A DNA stretch of 52,981 nucleotides from Christensenella sp. UBA4636 (GCA_002405915.1 DHMS01000040.1:2667-55647), one strand, 5' to 3'. Positions 41,114-50,015 are shown, numbered from the stretch's first letter. Numbers and translations are program-made. The notes: generated from the letters alone by a model not told the origin.

Positions 41114-41158
41114 AGGAAAAGCGGAAACGACTTTTTTTACCGCCGCCTCCGCTTTAAA
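41114..41158 (-). terminator. Candidate terminator after the CBM remnant
   Basis: Minus strand AAAGCGGA (41148-41155) pairs with TCCGCTTT (41117-41125) around a long loop, followed by TCCTTTT. It resembles the end of a once-complete secreted-protein gene. Confidence 0.4.
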
Positions 41159-41202
41159 AGGAAGATATATTAGGTTTTTTGCCTATTCATAATGCTAAAA
41201 AC

Positions 41203-41625
41203 TTACGCTTTGACTTTGCACAAATCGAGCTTGGAGTAGAAAGTTACGCCGCCGAAGATGTCCGCGCCTTCCTTATCTACCGCGGTAACGCCGTCGGGGA
41301 TAGCTTCGTAACCGAATCTTATATAAACGGTCTTGGAAGTTGCTATGTACGTAGAAATGTCGTAATACATTGCGTACATGTTAGCGTCGGTTTTTCCCGC
41401 GTTTACGATATTATCGGCTTTTTCTCTCCAGTCGGAAAGTATATACTTAGTTTCGGACGAAGCGATTTTGAAGAGGTTCGTAAAGTTTTCGCCGTCGGTG
41501 GAAATTTTAATAACGGTAGCAAGACGACCGGCAAGACCGTAGAACATGAAGCCCGCTTTAGACAAGTCAACATCATTAGCAAACGTGTAACTTACTTCAA
41601 TATACGCGCCCGCCGTAGAACCCGA
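41203..41625 (-). pseudogene. 3' fragment of a secreted CBM-like protein gene
   Basis: The frame reads SGSTAGAYIEVSYTFANDVD, continues through KAGFMFYGLAGRLATVIKIS and ends YSKLDLCKVKA. It resembles a C-terminal beta-sandwich (CBM-like) domain, with strand-rich repeats and no signal peptide, ATG start or ribosome site; the only early start is a TTG. Its 5' side runs directly into Sel1-repeat sequence in another frame at about 41606-41625. So it looks like the tail of a larger secreted protein gene left after a deletion. It could still be expressed only if read from the upstream gene. Confidence 0.7.
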
Positions 41626-42048
41626 GCGGCTTCTCTGTCTTTTTTTACGCCCTCACCGCCGTAAAACTTTTGTCCGAGCGCAAACTGCGCGTCCGCCGAA
41701 CCCATTCCGAGGCTTTTTTTAAAGCGAGTAAGCCCTTTTGTCGTTCCTTTTAACCCCGAAACCATAGGCGTAACTTTCGGAAAGTCTTAAAATCGCTTCC
41801 GCATACTTTTTCTTCGCCGCTTTTCTATAATATTTGTTGGCAAGCCTTGCGTTTATCTTCGTGCCTATTCCCTCTTTATACATATTCGCGATAACGGGGA
41901 ACGCAGGCGCGAACTTTCTTTTAACGGCTTTCTTAATATAGTAGAACGCCGTTTCGTAATTCCCTTCCGCCATAAAAAACTTTCCGGCAACGTAAGCCGC
42001 CTGTCCGTCGTCCTTTTCGGCTTTCTTTAAAACGTTTTTTTTAATCAT
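41592..42048 (-). pseudogene. Frameshifted Sel1-repeat protein gene
   Basis: The frame from ATG at 42048 (AGGTGG 5 nt upstream) encodes 109 residues of Sel1-like helical repeats (KYAEAILRLSESYAYGFGVK), then stops at TAA (41719-41721). Skipping one base restores the family pattern: KKSLGMGSADAQFALGQKFY, then GGEGVKKDREAA, ending at 41592. The break is CTT TAA AAA AAG, next to a run of seven A. The restored end then collides with the CBM fragment. Sel1 proteins are protein-protein adaptors. The likeliest reading is a decayed gene; a sequencing error in the A run or a +1 frameshift at CUUU are alternatives. Confidence 0.7.
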
Positions 42049-42138
42049 ATAGTCCACCTCTCGTTGTTTATGTCCTTATGATACGCCTTTAATTATGCCA
42101 CACGCCTGCACCTTTTTAAAATTTTTCAAAAATTTTTC

Positions 42139-42179
42139 GCAAAAAGAAACACCCCGTCGAAAAAACTCGATAGGGTGTG
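42139..42179 (-). terminator. Terminator after mscS
   Basis: Minus strand ACACCCTATCGA (42168-42179), loop, TCGACGGGGTGT (42149-42160), then TTCTTTTT. Confidence 0.85.
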
Positions 42180-42201
42180 AAGATATTCGATAGTGTTTTC
42201 G

Positions 42202-43101
42202 TTACTTCTTAATGTTAACGTCGAGCTGGTTGAACGGGATTTCTATGTTCGCTTTCTTGAACGCCGCAACGACATTCTCATGCAAGTCGAAGTTTGCCGT
42301 CCAGTAATCTTCGTTTTTAACCCATGAGCGGCAAATAAAACGAAGCGCGCTTGAATCCTCGGCGGAAAGATTGACCATATAACCCTTTTCATGAAGAACG
42401 AGAGGATGTTCGTCGAGAACCTTTGTCAAAACCTTTTTGACTTTATCGACGCTCGTGCCGTAAGCGACGGTAAATTCGAGGTCGAGTCTTCTTTCGGGCA
42501 TAGCCGAATAGTTAACGACCGTTCCGCCCGAAATATCGGAGTTTGGAATGATAACGACTTTATTATCGAAGGTTATAAGGGTGGTAGAGTGAAGCGTTAT
42601 GTTGCTTACCGTTCCCTCATATCCTCCGACCGAAATATAATCGCCTTCCTTAAACGGCTTACTGCCTACGATAATCATTCCGCTTGCAAAATTCGTCATG
42701 ATGGACTGCAAAGCGAGCGAAACGGCAAGCGATGAAGCGGCGAGAACGGCAACCAAACTTGAAGTGTCGAAGCCTAAAACAGCTAAAACCGATATAAAGT
42801 AAATAACGAGTAAGACAACCTTGGCGATATTGTAAATGAATTTGCCCGCAAGTTTTTGGTCTTTAAGCTTCGAACGCCCGACTATACCTTTTATTATGCC
42901 GAGTATGAGCTTGACGAGCAAGAAACCTACGACGACGATTAAAGCAATTTTAACGAGAAACTGCCAACCGCCGTTCGACAAAAACCAATTTTTGATTTTT
43001 TCCCAAAGGTTCTGAAAAAAACTCAAACCGTCCTCGATGCTATCAATATCTTTCAAGCCGCTGCTGTCGGTCTCGGCAAGCATTCTATAAAGTAAATTCA
43101 T
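42202..43101 (-). CDS. Small-conductance mechanosensitive channel, MscS family
   Basis: MscS channels open under membrane tension and release solutes in osmotic downshock. The 299-aa protein has an N-terminal amphipathic part, helices at about 35-60 and 80-105, and a pore helix (SSLAVSLALQSIMTNFASGM, about 130-150) rich in Gly/Ala/Ser. The beta domain follows (KEGDYISVGGYEGTVSNITL, NKVVIIPNSDI) and then the C-terminal alpha/beta domain ending NIEIPFNQLDVNIKK. I use the ATG at 43101, 5 nt after the mscL stop, rather than the TTG at 43110. The ribosome site AAGGGTTGAG lies inside the end of mscL, so the two are coupled. Confidence 0.93.
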   Translation of the reverse strand: MNLLYRMLAETDSSGLKDIDSIEDGLSFFQNLWEKIKNWFLSNGGWQFLVKIALIVVVGFLLVKLILGIIKGIVGRSKLKDQKLAGKFIYNIAKVVLLVIYFISVLAVLGFDTSSLVAVLAASSLAVSLALQSIMTNFASGMIIVGSKPFKEGDYISVGGYEGTVSNITLHSTTLITFDNKVVIIPNSDISGGTVVNYSAMPERRLDLEFTVAYGTSVDKVKKVLTKVLDEHPLVLHEKGYMVNLSAEDSSALRFICRSWVKNEDYWTANFDLHENVVAAFKKANIEIPFNQLDVNIKK

Positions 43102-43106
43102 AATTC

Positions 43107-43706
43107 TCAACCCTTATTTTCTGTATTCGCTTTAAGCTCGTTAAGAATGTCTTCCAAAAGCTTTTCCGTCTTTGTAGGCTCTTCGACAACGGGTTCTTCG
43201 ACAACGACTTCGGTCTTTTTAGGAGCTTTGTCCGGGTAACGTTTAGTATATCTTTTAAGCCATTTTTCTTCGGCGTCGCTCAACTTTTCGTCCGCGTCGA
43301 GCTTCTTTTGAACTTTTTCGGTCATCATAGCGTCAACGTCGGCAAGTTCTCTCGCTTTATTGATAGCTTTGACGATGCAAAATACTACGAACGCAATAAG
43401 AATAAAGTTGATTATCGCGCTTAAAAACGCGCCCCAGTCTATGTAAACGGAGTTGGCAAGGTCTAATATCTTTTCGCCCGCTTCGTTTACCGTGTAGGTC
43501 GGTTTTAAGATGGTGTATGCCGATTCGAGCGCGTTGGAATCTCCGCCAACGAGCGCGAGAACCCAGTTAATGAGCGGCTTTAAAATGCCGTTCGAAAGCG
43601 CGGTGACAATCGCCGTAAACGCGCTGCCGACGATAACGCCGACTGCCATGTCGAGTACGTTTCCCCTTTTTATAAAGGTAAGAAACTCACTGAAAAATTT
43701 TTTCAT
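43107..43706 (-). CDS. mscL: Large-conductance mechanosensitive channel with extended tail
   Basis: MscL is the pentameric high-threshold tension channel. The 199-aa product has the N-terminal amphipathic helix (MKKFFSEFLTFIKRGNVLDM), TM1 (AVGVIVGSAFTAIVTALSNG, about 20-40), a periplasmic-type loop and TM2 (AFLSAIINFILIAFVVFCIV, about 92-112). Usual length is 125-150 aa. Here about 55 more residues follow the cytoplasmic helix: a basic patch (KWLKRYTKRYPDKAPKKTE), then a Val/Glu/Pro linker (VVVEEPVVEEPTKTE) and an acidic helix. The start at 43706 follows GGAGG. mscS follows within 5 nt. Confidence 0.95.
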   Translation of the reverse strand: MKKFFSEFLTFIKRGNVLDMAVGVIVGSAFTAIVTALSNGILKPLINWVLALVGGDSNALESAYTILKPTYTVNEAGEKILDLANSVYIDWGAFLSAIINFILIAFVVFCIVKAINKARELADVDAMMTEKVQKKLDADEKLSDAEEKWLKRYTKRYPDKAPKKTEVVVEEPVVEEPTKTEKLLEDILNELKANTENKG

Positions 43707-43802
43707 AAATATTCGTCCTCCGAAATATTTTTAATCCGAAAGTAAGTGTATTTTTGCCCGAATTTTTAACGAAACCGTCTTAACTTAGCGGCAAAAAGCA
43801 CG

Positions 43803-43817
43803 CCTATAAGTCGATTA
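43803..43817 (+). repeat. CCTATAAGTCGATTA repeat, copy 7
   Basis: Exact 15-bp match, ten bases beyond the argS stop codon, with AAAAAGCACG before it and TCGCCTATTTT after. Confidence 0.85.
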
Positions 43818-43826
43818 TCGCCTATT

Positions 43827-45512
43827 TTACATTTTTTCGGGCGTTTTAATGCCGAGAAGCGCAAGCGCGGAAGTAAGGCAGGTTTTGGTAGCCTTCGTGA
43901 GCTTTAAGCGGAACGCCGAACGCTCTTTGTCTTCGCCGATGACTTTGCAGTTAAGGTAAAACTTATTGAATGCTTTCGCCGTTTCGACCGCATAGCGCGT
44001 AACGAAAGACGGCTCGTATTTTTCCGCTGCGGCGACAACCGTAGCGGGGAAGTTTTCAAGTTGAACGGCAAGCGCGAATTCGTCGTCAGTAACGGTATCG
44101 ACAATTCCCTTAGCTTCGATTTCGCCAGCCTTTTTGATGACGGAATTGCAACGCGCGACGGTGTACTGAACGTACGGCCCCGTTTCGCCGTCAAAGTTAA
44201 GCACTTTGTCGTAACTGAAAACTATATCCTTTATTTTGTTCTGCGCGAGCGCACCGAAAATAACCGCGCCGGTACCGACGATTTTCGCCGTTTCTTCCTT
44301 GTTTTCAAGGTACGGGTTCTTTGCGTCGATGACTTCGAGTGCCTTTTCTATAGTCTTGTTTATAACGTCCTCCAAAAGGACGACCCTACCGTGACGTGTA
44401 CTCATCGCGCCGTCTTCGAGCGAAACCATACCGTAAGCTACGTGTACCATATCTTTTGCCCACGGCTCGCCCATAAGTTCCAGAACCTTGAAAATTTGCT
44501 TGAAGTGCAAATTCTGCTGGTATGCGACAACGTATAAACACTTATAAAAATCGTAAGTTTTTTTGCGATAAAACGCTGCGGCTAAGTCGCGCGTGGCGTA
44601 AAGGCTCGCGCCGTCCGAGCGAAGAATAATGCAAGGCGGCATGTCGTAATCGTCGAGCTTAACGACCATCGCGCCCTCGCTTTCGACGAGCAAACCGTCC
44701 TTTTTCAGTTCGTCCACGACGGGCTGCATTTTGTCGTTGTAAAAGCTTTCGCCCGCGTAAGAATCGAATTTTACGTCCAAAAGGTCGTATATCTTTTTCG
44801 TTTCCGCTAACGTTATAGACTTAAAGTATTCGAAGAGTTCAACGCACTCCTTATCGCCCGATTCTATCTTTTTAAAGTAGCTTCTCGCCTCTTCGTCCAT
44901 CTCGGGATTTTTCTCCGAAAGTTCGTGATAATGAACGTATAGGCGGGTTAATTCTTTAAGTCCGCCCTTTTCGACGGCTTCTTTGCTGCCCCAATGTTTG
45001 TATGCGTAAATGAGTTTTCCGAACTGCGTGCCGTAGTCGCCGAGGTGGTTTATACCGACGGCTTTGTAGCCCAAAAAGTTGAAAATTCTATATAGAGCCG
45101 CGCCTATAACGGTCGTGGACAAATGTCCGATATGGAAGGGTTTTGCAATGTTAATGGACGAATAGTCTATGCAGATAACCTTTCCGCCGCCCATGTTCGA
45201 TTTGCCGTAGTTCGCGCCCTCTTCCGTAATTTTATCGACTACGGAATTGACGAACGCCGCGCGGTTAAGGCGGAAATTGAGGTATCCGTTCACCGCTTCG
45301 CAAGACGAAATCGCTTCGTCTCCCTTAAAGGTCGCCGCAAGCTCGTTCGCTATCATAACGGGGCTTTTGCGCAAGGCTTTTGCGAACTTAAAACACGGCA
45401 ACGCAAAGTCGCCTACTTCCTTCGTCGGCGGGATTTCTATCGCCGCGGCTATAAAATTTTTGTCCGTGCCGGGAACTTCTATCATCTCGGCAATGTGCTG
45501 TTTGTAATCCAT
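43827..45512 (-). CDS. argS: Arginyl-tRNA synthetase
   Basis: This class I enzyme charges tRNA-Arg. The 561-aa protein has the ArgRS N-terminal additional domain (about 1-90), the HIGH signature in NIAKPFHIGHLSTTVIG (about 115-131), GDYGTQFGKLIYA, the KMSK-equivalent MSTRHGRVV (about 366-374; ArgRS often has MSTRKG) and a C-terminal DALR anticodon domain (VQYTVARCNSVIKKA and on). Length is typical. The start at 45512 follows AAGGAT. It is transcribed divergently from ychF. Confidence 0.97.
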   Translation of the reverse strand: MDYKQHIAEMIEVPGTDKNFIAAAIEIPPTKEVGDFALPCFKFAKALRKSPVMIANELAATFKGDEAISSCEAVNGYLNFRLNRAAFVNSVVDKITEEGANYGKSNMGGGKVICIDYSSINIAKPFHIGHLSTTVIGAALYRIFNFLGYKAVGINHLGDYGTQFGKLIYAYKHWGSKEAVEKGGLKELTRLYVHYHELSEKNPEMDEEARSYFKKIESGDKECVELFEYFKSITLAETKKIYDLLDVKFDSYAGESFYNDKMQPVVDELKKDGLLVESEGAMVVKLDDYDMPPCIILRSDGASLYATRDLAAAFYRKKTYDFYKCLYVVAYQQNLHFKQIFKVLELMGEPWAKDMVHVAYGMVSLEDGAMSTRHGRVVLLEDVINKTIEKALEVIDAKNPYLENKEETAKIVGTGAVIFGALAQNKIKDIVFSYDKVLNFDGETGPYVQYTVARCNSVIKKAGEIEAKGIVDTVTDDEFALAVQLENFPATVVAAAEKYEPSFVTRYAVETAKAFNKFYLNCKVIGEDKERSAFRLKLTKATKTCLTSALALLGIKTPEKM

Positions 45513-45579
45513 CGTTTATCCTTAAATGCTTTTTCGTGAAATATTTTAGCACATAAACGCCGAAATTACAACAATTAGT

Positions 45580-45608
45580 TTGATAATTTCCATAAAATGT
45601 AGTAAAAT
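45580..45608 (+). promoter_or_regulatory. Sigma-A promoter for ychF
   Basis: TTGATA (45580-45585), 17 nt, TAAAAT (45603-45608), with about 100 nt of leader before the start. Confidence 0.65.
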
Positions 45609-45710
45609 ATCTACGCGAATGTAAAAATTAACCGTTAGGGATTGCGCTTCTTGTTATTAGAGGCATTGAACCCCTATCTACTAAACACAAATTTTCGGAG
45701 GTCGAAAATC

Positions 45711-46808
45711 ATGAAACTCGGCGTAGTCGGACTGCCAAACGTCGGCAAGTCCACGCTTTTTAACGCAATAACGCATGCCGGCGCAATGGCGGCAAACTTT
45801 CCTTTCTGCACGATAGAGCCAAACGTAGGCGTAGTCGCCGTTCCGGACGAAAGGCTGACTAAGCTCGCCGCGCTCTACAACTGCAAGAAAATCGTTCCCG
45901 CAACGATTGAATTCGTCGATATTGCGGGGCTTGTCCGCGGCGCAAGCAAGGGCGAAGGCTTAGGCAACAAATTCCTTTCGCATATCCGCGAAGTCGACGC
46001 GATTGTCCACGTCGTTCGCTGTTTTAAGGACGACAACGTAACGCACGTCGAAAACACCGTCGACCCCGTCCGCGATATAGGCATAATCAATCTCGAACTT
46101 ATCCTTTCCGATATGGAAGCCGTCGAAAAAAAGCTCGACCGCGCAAAGAGTATGATTAAAACGGGCGATAAAAAGTACGTTGTAGAAGCCGAACTTTTAC
46201 AGAGAATTTACGACTGCCTCGCTTCCGAAAAGCCGGTGCGTTCCCTTTCTTTTACGGAGGAAGAAGCCGACTACGTAAAAGGGCTTTTCCTGCTCACGTC
46301 TAAGCCCGTAATCTACGCCGCAAACATAGGCGAAGAGGATATCGGCAAGGACGAATCCACCCTTCCACTCGTTCAGGAAGTCAAGGATTACGCTAAAACG
46401 GAAGGCAGCGAAACGCTCGTTATCTGCGCGAAAATCGAAGAGGAAATCTCGGCTCTTCCGTTAGAAGAACAAGCGGAATACCTCGCCGCGTTAGGTTTAA
46501 CCGAAAGCGGGCTTAACCGCCTTGTAAAAGCTTCCTACTCTCTCTTAGGGCTTATGAGCTTTTTGACCGCAGGCGAACCCGAAACGCGCGCCTGGACGAT
46601 AAAAATCGGCACCAAAGCCCCGCAAGCGGCAGGCAAAATTCACTCCGACTTCGAACGCGGCTTCATTCGCGCGGAAGTAGTAAACTATCAAACGCTTTTA
46701 GACTGCGGCTCCTTAACAGCCGCCAAAGAAAAAGGCAAAGTCCGCTCCGAGGGCAAGGACTACGTTATGCAAGACGGCGACGTCGTCCTCTTCCGCTTCA
46801 ACGTGTAA
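45711..46808 (+). CDS. ychF: Redox/translation-associated ATPase YchF (Obg superfamily)
   Basis: YchF (EngD) is a conserved P-loop NTPase that binds ATP in preference to GTP and associates with ribosomes. The 365-aa protein has the P-loop GLPNVGKSTLFNAIT (residues 7-21), PFCTIEPNVG, DIAGLVRGASKGEGLGN (G3 region), a coiled-coil insert (about 140-200) and a TGS-type C-terminal domain with TAGEPETRAWTI and IHSDFERGFIRAEV. The start at 45711 follows GGAGGT, making an N-terminal MKLGVVGLPNVGKS; the in-frame 23-codon extension lacks a site. A terminator follows. Confidence 0.97.
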   Translation: MKLGVVGLPNVGKSTLFNAITHAGAMAANFPFCTIEPNVGVVAVPDERLTKLAALYNCKKIVPATIEFVDIAGLVRGASKGEGLGNKFLSHIREVDAIVHVVRCFKDDNVTHVENTVDPVRDIGIINLELILSDMEAVEKKLDRAKSMIKTGDKKYVVEAELLQRIYDCLASEKPVRSLSFTEEEADYVKGLFLLTSKPVIYAANIGEEDIGKDESTLPLVQEVKDYAKTEGSETLVICAKIEEEISALPLEEQAEYLAALGLTESGLNRLVKASYSLLGLMSFLTAGEPETRAWTIKIGTKAPQAAGKIHSDFERGFIRAEVVNYQTLLDCGSLTAAKEKGKVRSEGKDYVMQDGDVVLFRFNV

Positions 46809-46831
46809 AAGATAATTTGTTAAAGAAAGCC

Positions 46832-46865
46832 AAAAGCTCCCGAAATTTTTCGAGAGCTTTTTTAT
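46832..46865 (+). terminator. Terminator after ychF
   Basis: AAAAGCTCCCGAAA pairs with TTTCGAGAGCTTTT across a three-base loop with one mismatch, then TTTTTT. Confidence 0.9.
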
Positions 46866-46877
46866 ATTTTTATCCGT

Positions 46878-46891
46878 TAATCGACTTATAG
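46878..46891 (-). repeat. CCTATAAGTCGATTA-type repeat, copy 8
   Basis: Plus strand TAATCGACTTATAG followed by CGGGGCTTTT, like copy 5. It lies between the ychF terminator and the 3' end of the LRR lipoprotein gene. Confidence 0.8.
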
Positions 46892-47032
46892 CGGGGCTTT
46901 TGTTGGTTTTTAGCAATTATAATAAATGTAGCAAAGAGATTTTTTCGTGCCGTTGCCTTGAACGGGTACGCCGAATAAAAGCGAAACAAGCAAAATTATC
47001 TCCTTTGCCAATCGGCGATAAAATTTTTATTA

Positions 47033-49948
47033 TTACGCATTGTAAATTATAGTATAGTTTGCACCAGAAATCCATGCACTATCTTTTGTAATAGCATTCC
47101 ATTCTTCCTCGGTGCCTTTGTAGTATATGGTTTTTAGACTTGAACAATTACAAAAAGCGTAGTCCTCTATACTTTTTATCGTAGTCGGTATCACAATTTC
47201 CTCAATTTTACTACATCCACTGAACGCCGACCAGCCTATGCTCGTCACACCATCGCCGATAATCACGCTTGTAAGTTCTGTACAATAACTGAACGCATAA
47301 CTGCCTATGCTTATCACGCTGCCGGGAATTGTCACGCTTGTGAGTCCTGAGCAACCATAGAACGCGTCTTTGCTTATGCTTTTCACACCGTTCGGAATAA
47401 CAAGGTCACCTTCCAACTTTTTGCCGCCGATAAAAAGAGTCCTTGAACTCGACATTATATTTGCAAGTCCGCTTATTCCACACCAGCTTGCGACATCACC
47501 TGCATAATATATGCTTGTGAGGCTATTGCAATTCCAGAACGCATATTCACTTATGCTTTTCACACTGTCGGGAATTGTCACGCTTGACAGCTTCGCGCAA
47601 TCACGGAACGTCGAACTGCCTATACTCGTCACACCATTGCCGATAGTCACGCTTGTCAGCCTCGTGCAACCATTGAACACATACTCGCCTATGTTTGTTA
47701 CACTGTTAGGAATAATCATGCTTGTCAGCCCCGTGCAGCCATTGAATGCATAATCCCCTATGCTCGTCACGCTGCCGGGAATTGTCATGCTTGTGAGTCC
47801 CGCGCATCCATTAAACACATATTCGCCTATGCTTATCACGCTGTTACCGATAATCAAGCTTGTCAGCCTTGCGCAACCATGGAACGCATAATCGCCTATG
47901 CTTGTCACGCTATTAGGGATTATCACGCTTGTCAGCCTTGCGCAAATATAGAATGCATAATCGCCTATACTCGCAACACTGCTACCGATAATCATGCTTG
48001 TGAGTCCCGTACAACCATTGAACGCAGAATCTCCTATGCTTTCCACATTGTCAGGAATTGTCACGCTTGTGAGTCTTTCACAATTCAAGAACGCCGAACC
48101 ACCTATACTCGTAACGCTGTTACCGATAGTCGCGCTTATGAGTCCCGTACAACCATTAAACGCAGAATTCCCTATGATAGCCACACTGTCAGGAATTATC
48201 ACGCTTGTCAGTTCCGCGCAATTCCAAAACGCATAATCGCCTATGCTTGCCACATTGTTACCAATAGCCACGCTTATAAGTCCCGTACAACCATAGAACG
48301 CCCAATCCCCAATGCGTTTCACACCGTTACCAATAGTCACGCTTGCGAGTCCCGTGCAATTCCAAAACGCCCAATCGCCTATACTTTCCACACCGTCATG
48401 GATTGTTATGCTTGTCAGTCCCGCACAATTCCAAAACGCATTATCGCTTATGCTTTTCACACCGTTCGGAATAACAAGGTCACCTTCCAACTTTTTGCCG
48501 CCGATAAAAAGAGTCCTTGAACTTGACATTATATTTACAAGTCCGCTTATTCCGCACCAGCTTGCGACATCACCCGCATAATATACGTTTATGAGTCCCG
48601 TGCAACCACTGAACGCAGAATTTCCTATGACAGACACACTGTCGGGAATTGTCACGCTTTTTAATTTTGAGCAGTTATAAAAAGCACTATTACCTATTAT
48701 AGAAACATCAATTCCGTTTATTTTATCGGGAATTACTAAGGAAGAACAAGTTTCCGCATAGTAGGTCACACCTGTAATCGTTTTGTTATACGTATCAAAC
48801 AAATAATACTTTGACGACCACTTTGCATAAAAAGTTTTATTGCCATACGAGCCTTGCTTTATGTTTTTCACTTCATACCTAAGCTCTTTATCGGAAAACC
48901 ACCCGATAAAACCGACATAATCTTCATTTTGAATACTCGGCGTTTGTAAAACGATATCTTCGGTTTCGATTGTATAAGTAGTCGGGTTTGCAGAATTGTT
49001 TTCGCCGCCGTTCAATTCGTACTTGATATTGTATGTAACAACGTTCCATTTTGCGTTAATTATCGTATTTTCGACAATCGGCATAGTGAAATCAAAATCC
49101 CAACTTTCAAAGGTGTAACCGTTTCTATTAGCCGTTGCGGGCGCATTCGCACAAGAATCTTCCTCGATATACTGCGGTTGAACATCACTGTCGGCAAAAG
49201 AAACTTCATAAATTTCTCTGCGACGAATGTTGAGAGTGTAAAGCGACACATTCCCGTTTTCGTCGGTAACATTAACGTAACAAAGATTATCGCCGGCAGT
49301 CAACTCCACAATTTTACTTAAGATTACTTTTGTGCAAGATATATCATAAGAAACAATCCAACTACTCTTTGCGTCGATTTTCACACTCGTCCCGAGCGAA
49401 AATATTTCCGTATCGTTAGAAATTTTTTTCAAATACTTGTTTTCGCCGACTTTTTCAAAGCCGACAAATTCCGCTTGCGTTCCTTCTACTGTTTCTACTT
49501 TTGTAAATTTAGCGTAAACATACATATCGATTGAAAGCGGCGTGTTTAAAAGCGAATTTGCCGTGAAAGGTTTCTCCCAAACTTCGCTATCAAAGTACCA
49601 GCCGTCAAAAACGTAACCCTCTTTTTTGGGATTAGCGGGTAAATTTACAATTTCGTTTCCCTTAGTGCTAATTTTTGCGTAAACTGTTCCGTCTGCAACA
49701 AAATTTATGCTATAAGCAGTCACGCCGCTATCGCTGCTTGAATCTGTTGCACCGCCACTATCGCCGGACACACCGCTACTATTGTCGCTCTCGTCAGTCG
49801 CACTGCCACTATTACCGCTTGCGTCGGATATACTGCCACCGGCACCGCTTGAATCCAACTTATTGTCGTTGTCACACGCAGAAAAGAGCGTTAACGACAA
49901 ACAAGCAACAAAAACCAACAACAAAACAAACAAAATCTTCTTTTTCAT
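47033..49948 (-). CDS. BspA-like leucine-rich-repeat surface lipoprotein
   Basis: The 971-aa protein has a lipobox (LTLFSAC, Cys about 25), then a Ser/Gly/Asp-rich spacer (about 30-75). InlB/Listeria-Bacteroides beta-grasp repeats follow (NPKKEGYVFDGWYFDSEVW near 105-123, and again ATANRNGYTFESWDFD and FIGWFSDKE). About 20 LRR_5 units of 23 residues come next, pattern SIGDYAFNGCTGLTSVTIPD. Two units carry an insert YYAGDVASWCGISGL...NGVKSIS; their DNA is nearly identical over 140 bp. Such proteins sit on the cell surface and bind hosts, mucins or other bacteria in characterised cases. The start at 49948 follows AAGGAGAG. Its base composition is lower in GC than its neighbours. Confidence 0.92.
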   Translation of the reverse strand: MKKKILFVLLLVFVACLSLTLFSACDNDNKLDSSGAGGSISDASGNSGSATDESDNSSGVSGDSGGATDSSSDSGVTAYSINFVADGTVYAKISTKGNEIVNLPANPKKEGYVFDGWYFDSEVWEKPFTANSLLNTPLSIDMYVYAKFTKVETVEGTQAEFVGFEKVGENKYLKKISNDTEIFSLGTSVKIDAKSSWIVSYDISCTKVILSKIVELTAGDNLCYVNVTDENGNVSLYTLNIRRREIYEVSFADSDVQPQYIEEDSCANAPATANRNGYTFESWDFDFTMPIVENTIINAKWNVVTYNIKYELNGGENNSANPTTYTIETEDIVLQTPSIQNEDYVGFIGWFSDKELRYEVKNIKQGSYGNKTFYAKWSSKYYLFDTYNKTITGVTYYAETCSSLVIPDKINGIDVSIIGNSAFYNCSKLKSVTIPDSVSVIGNSAFSGCTGLINVYYAGDVASWCGISGLVNIMSSSRTLFIGGKKLEGDLVIPNGVKSISDNAFWNCAGLTSITIHDGVESIGDWAFWNCTGLASVTIGNGVKRIGDWAFYGCTGLISVAIGNNVASIGDYAFWNCAELTSVIIPDSVAIIGNSAFNGCTGLISATIGNSVTSIGGSAFLNCERLTSVTIPDNVESIGDSAFNGCTGLTSMIIGSSVASIGDYAFYICARLTSVIIPNSVTSIGDYAFHGCARLTSLIIGNSVISIGEYVFNGCAGLTSMTIPGSVTSIGDYAFNGCTGLTSMIIPNSVTNIGEYVFNGCTRLTSVTIGNGVTSIGSSTFRDCAKLSSVTIPDSVKSISEYAFWNCNSLTSIYYAGDVASWCGISGLANIMSSSRTLFIGGKKLEGDLVIPNGVKSISKDAFYGCSGLTSVTIPGSVISIGSYAFSYCTELTSVIIGDGVTSIGWSAFSGCSKIEEIVIPTTIKSIEDYAFCNCSSLKTIYYKGTEEEWNAITKDSAWISGANYTIIYNA
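47372..47511 (-). repeat. 140-bp duplication inside the LRR gene, copy 1
   Basis: Nearly identical to 48446-48585 (offset 1,074 bp, direct). It encodes the GISGL/LFIGGKKLEGDLVIPNG insert between LRR units. Confidence 0.9.
48446..48585 (-). repeat. 140-bp duplication inside the LRR gene, copy 2
   Basis: Partner of 47372-47511; only a few single-base differences are visible. Confidence 0.9.
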
Positions 49949-49986
49949 AAAAACTCTCCTTGCTAAGTAGCTATACCCATATGTAT

Positions 49987-50015
49987 ATTTTATAATACTA
50001 ATCTGTCTTTGTCAA
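49987..50015 (-). promoter_or_regulatory. Sigma-A promoter for the LRR lipoprotein
   Basis: Minus strand TTGACA (50010-50015), 17 nt, TAAAAT (49987-49992). Confidence 0.75.
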
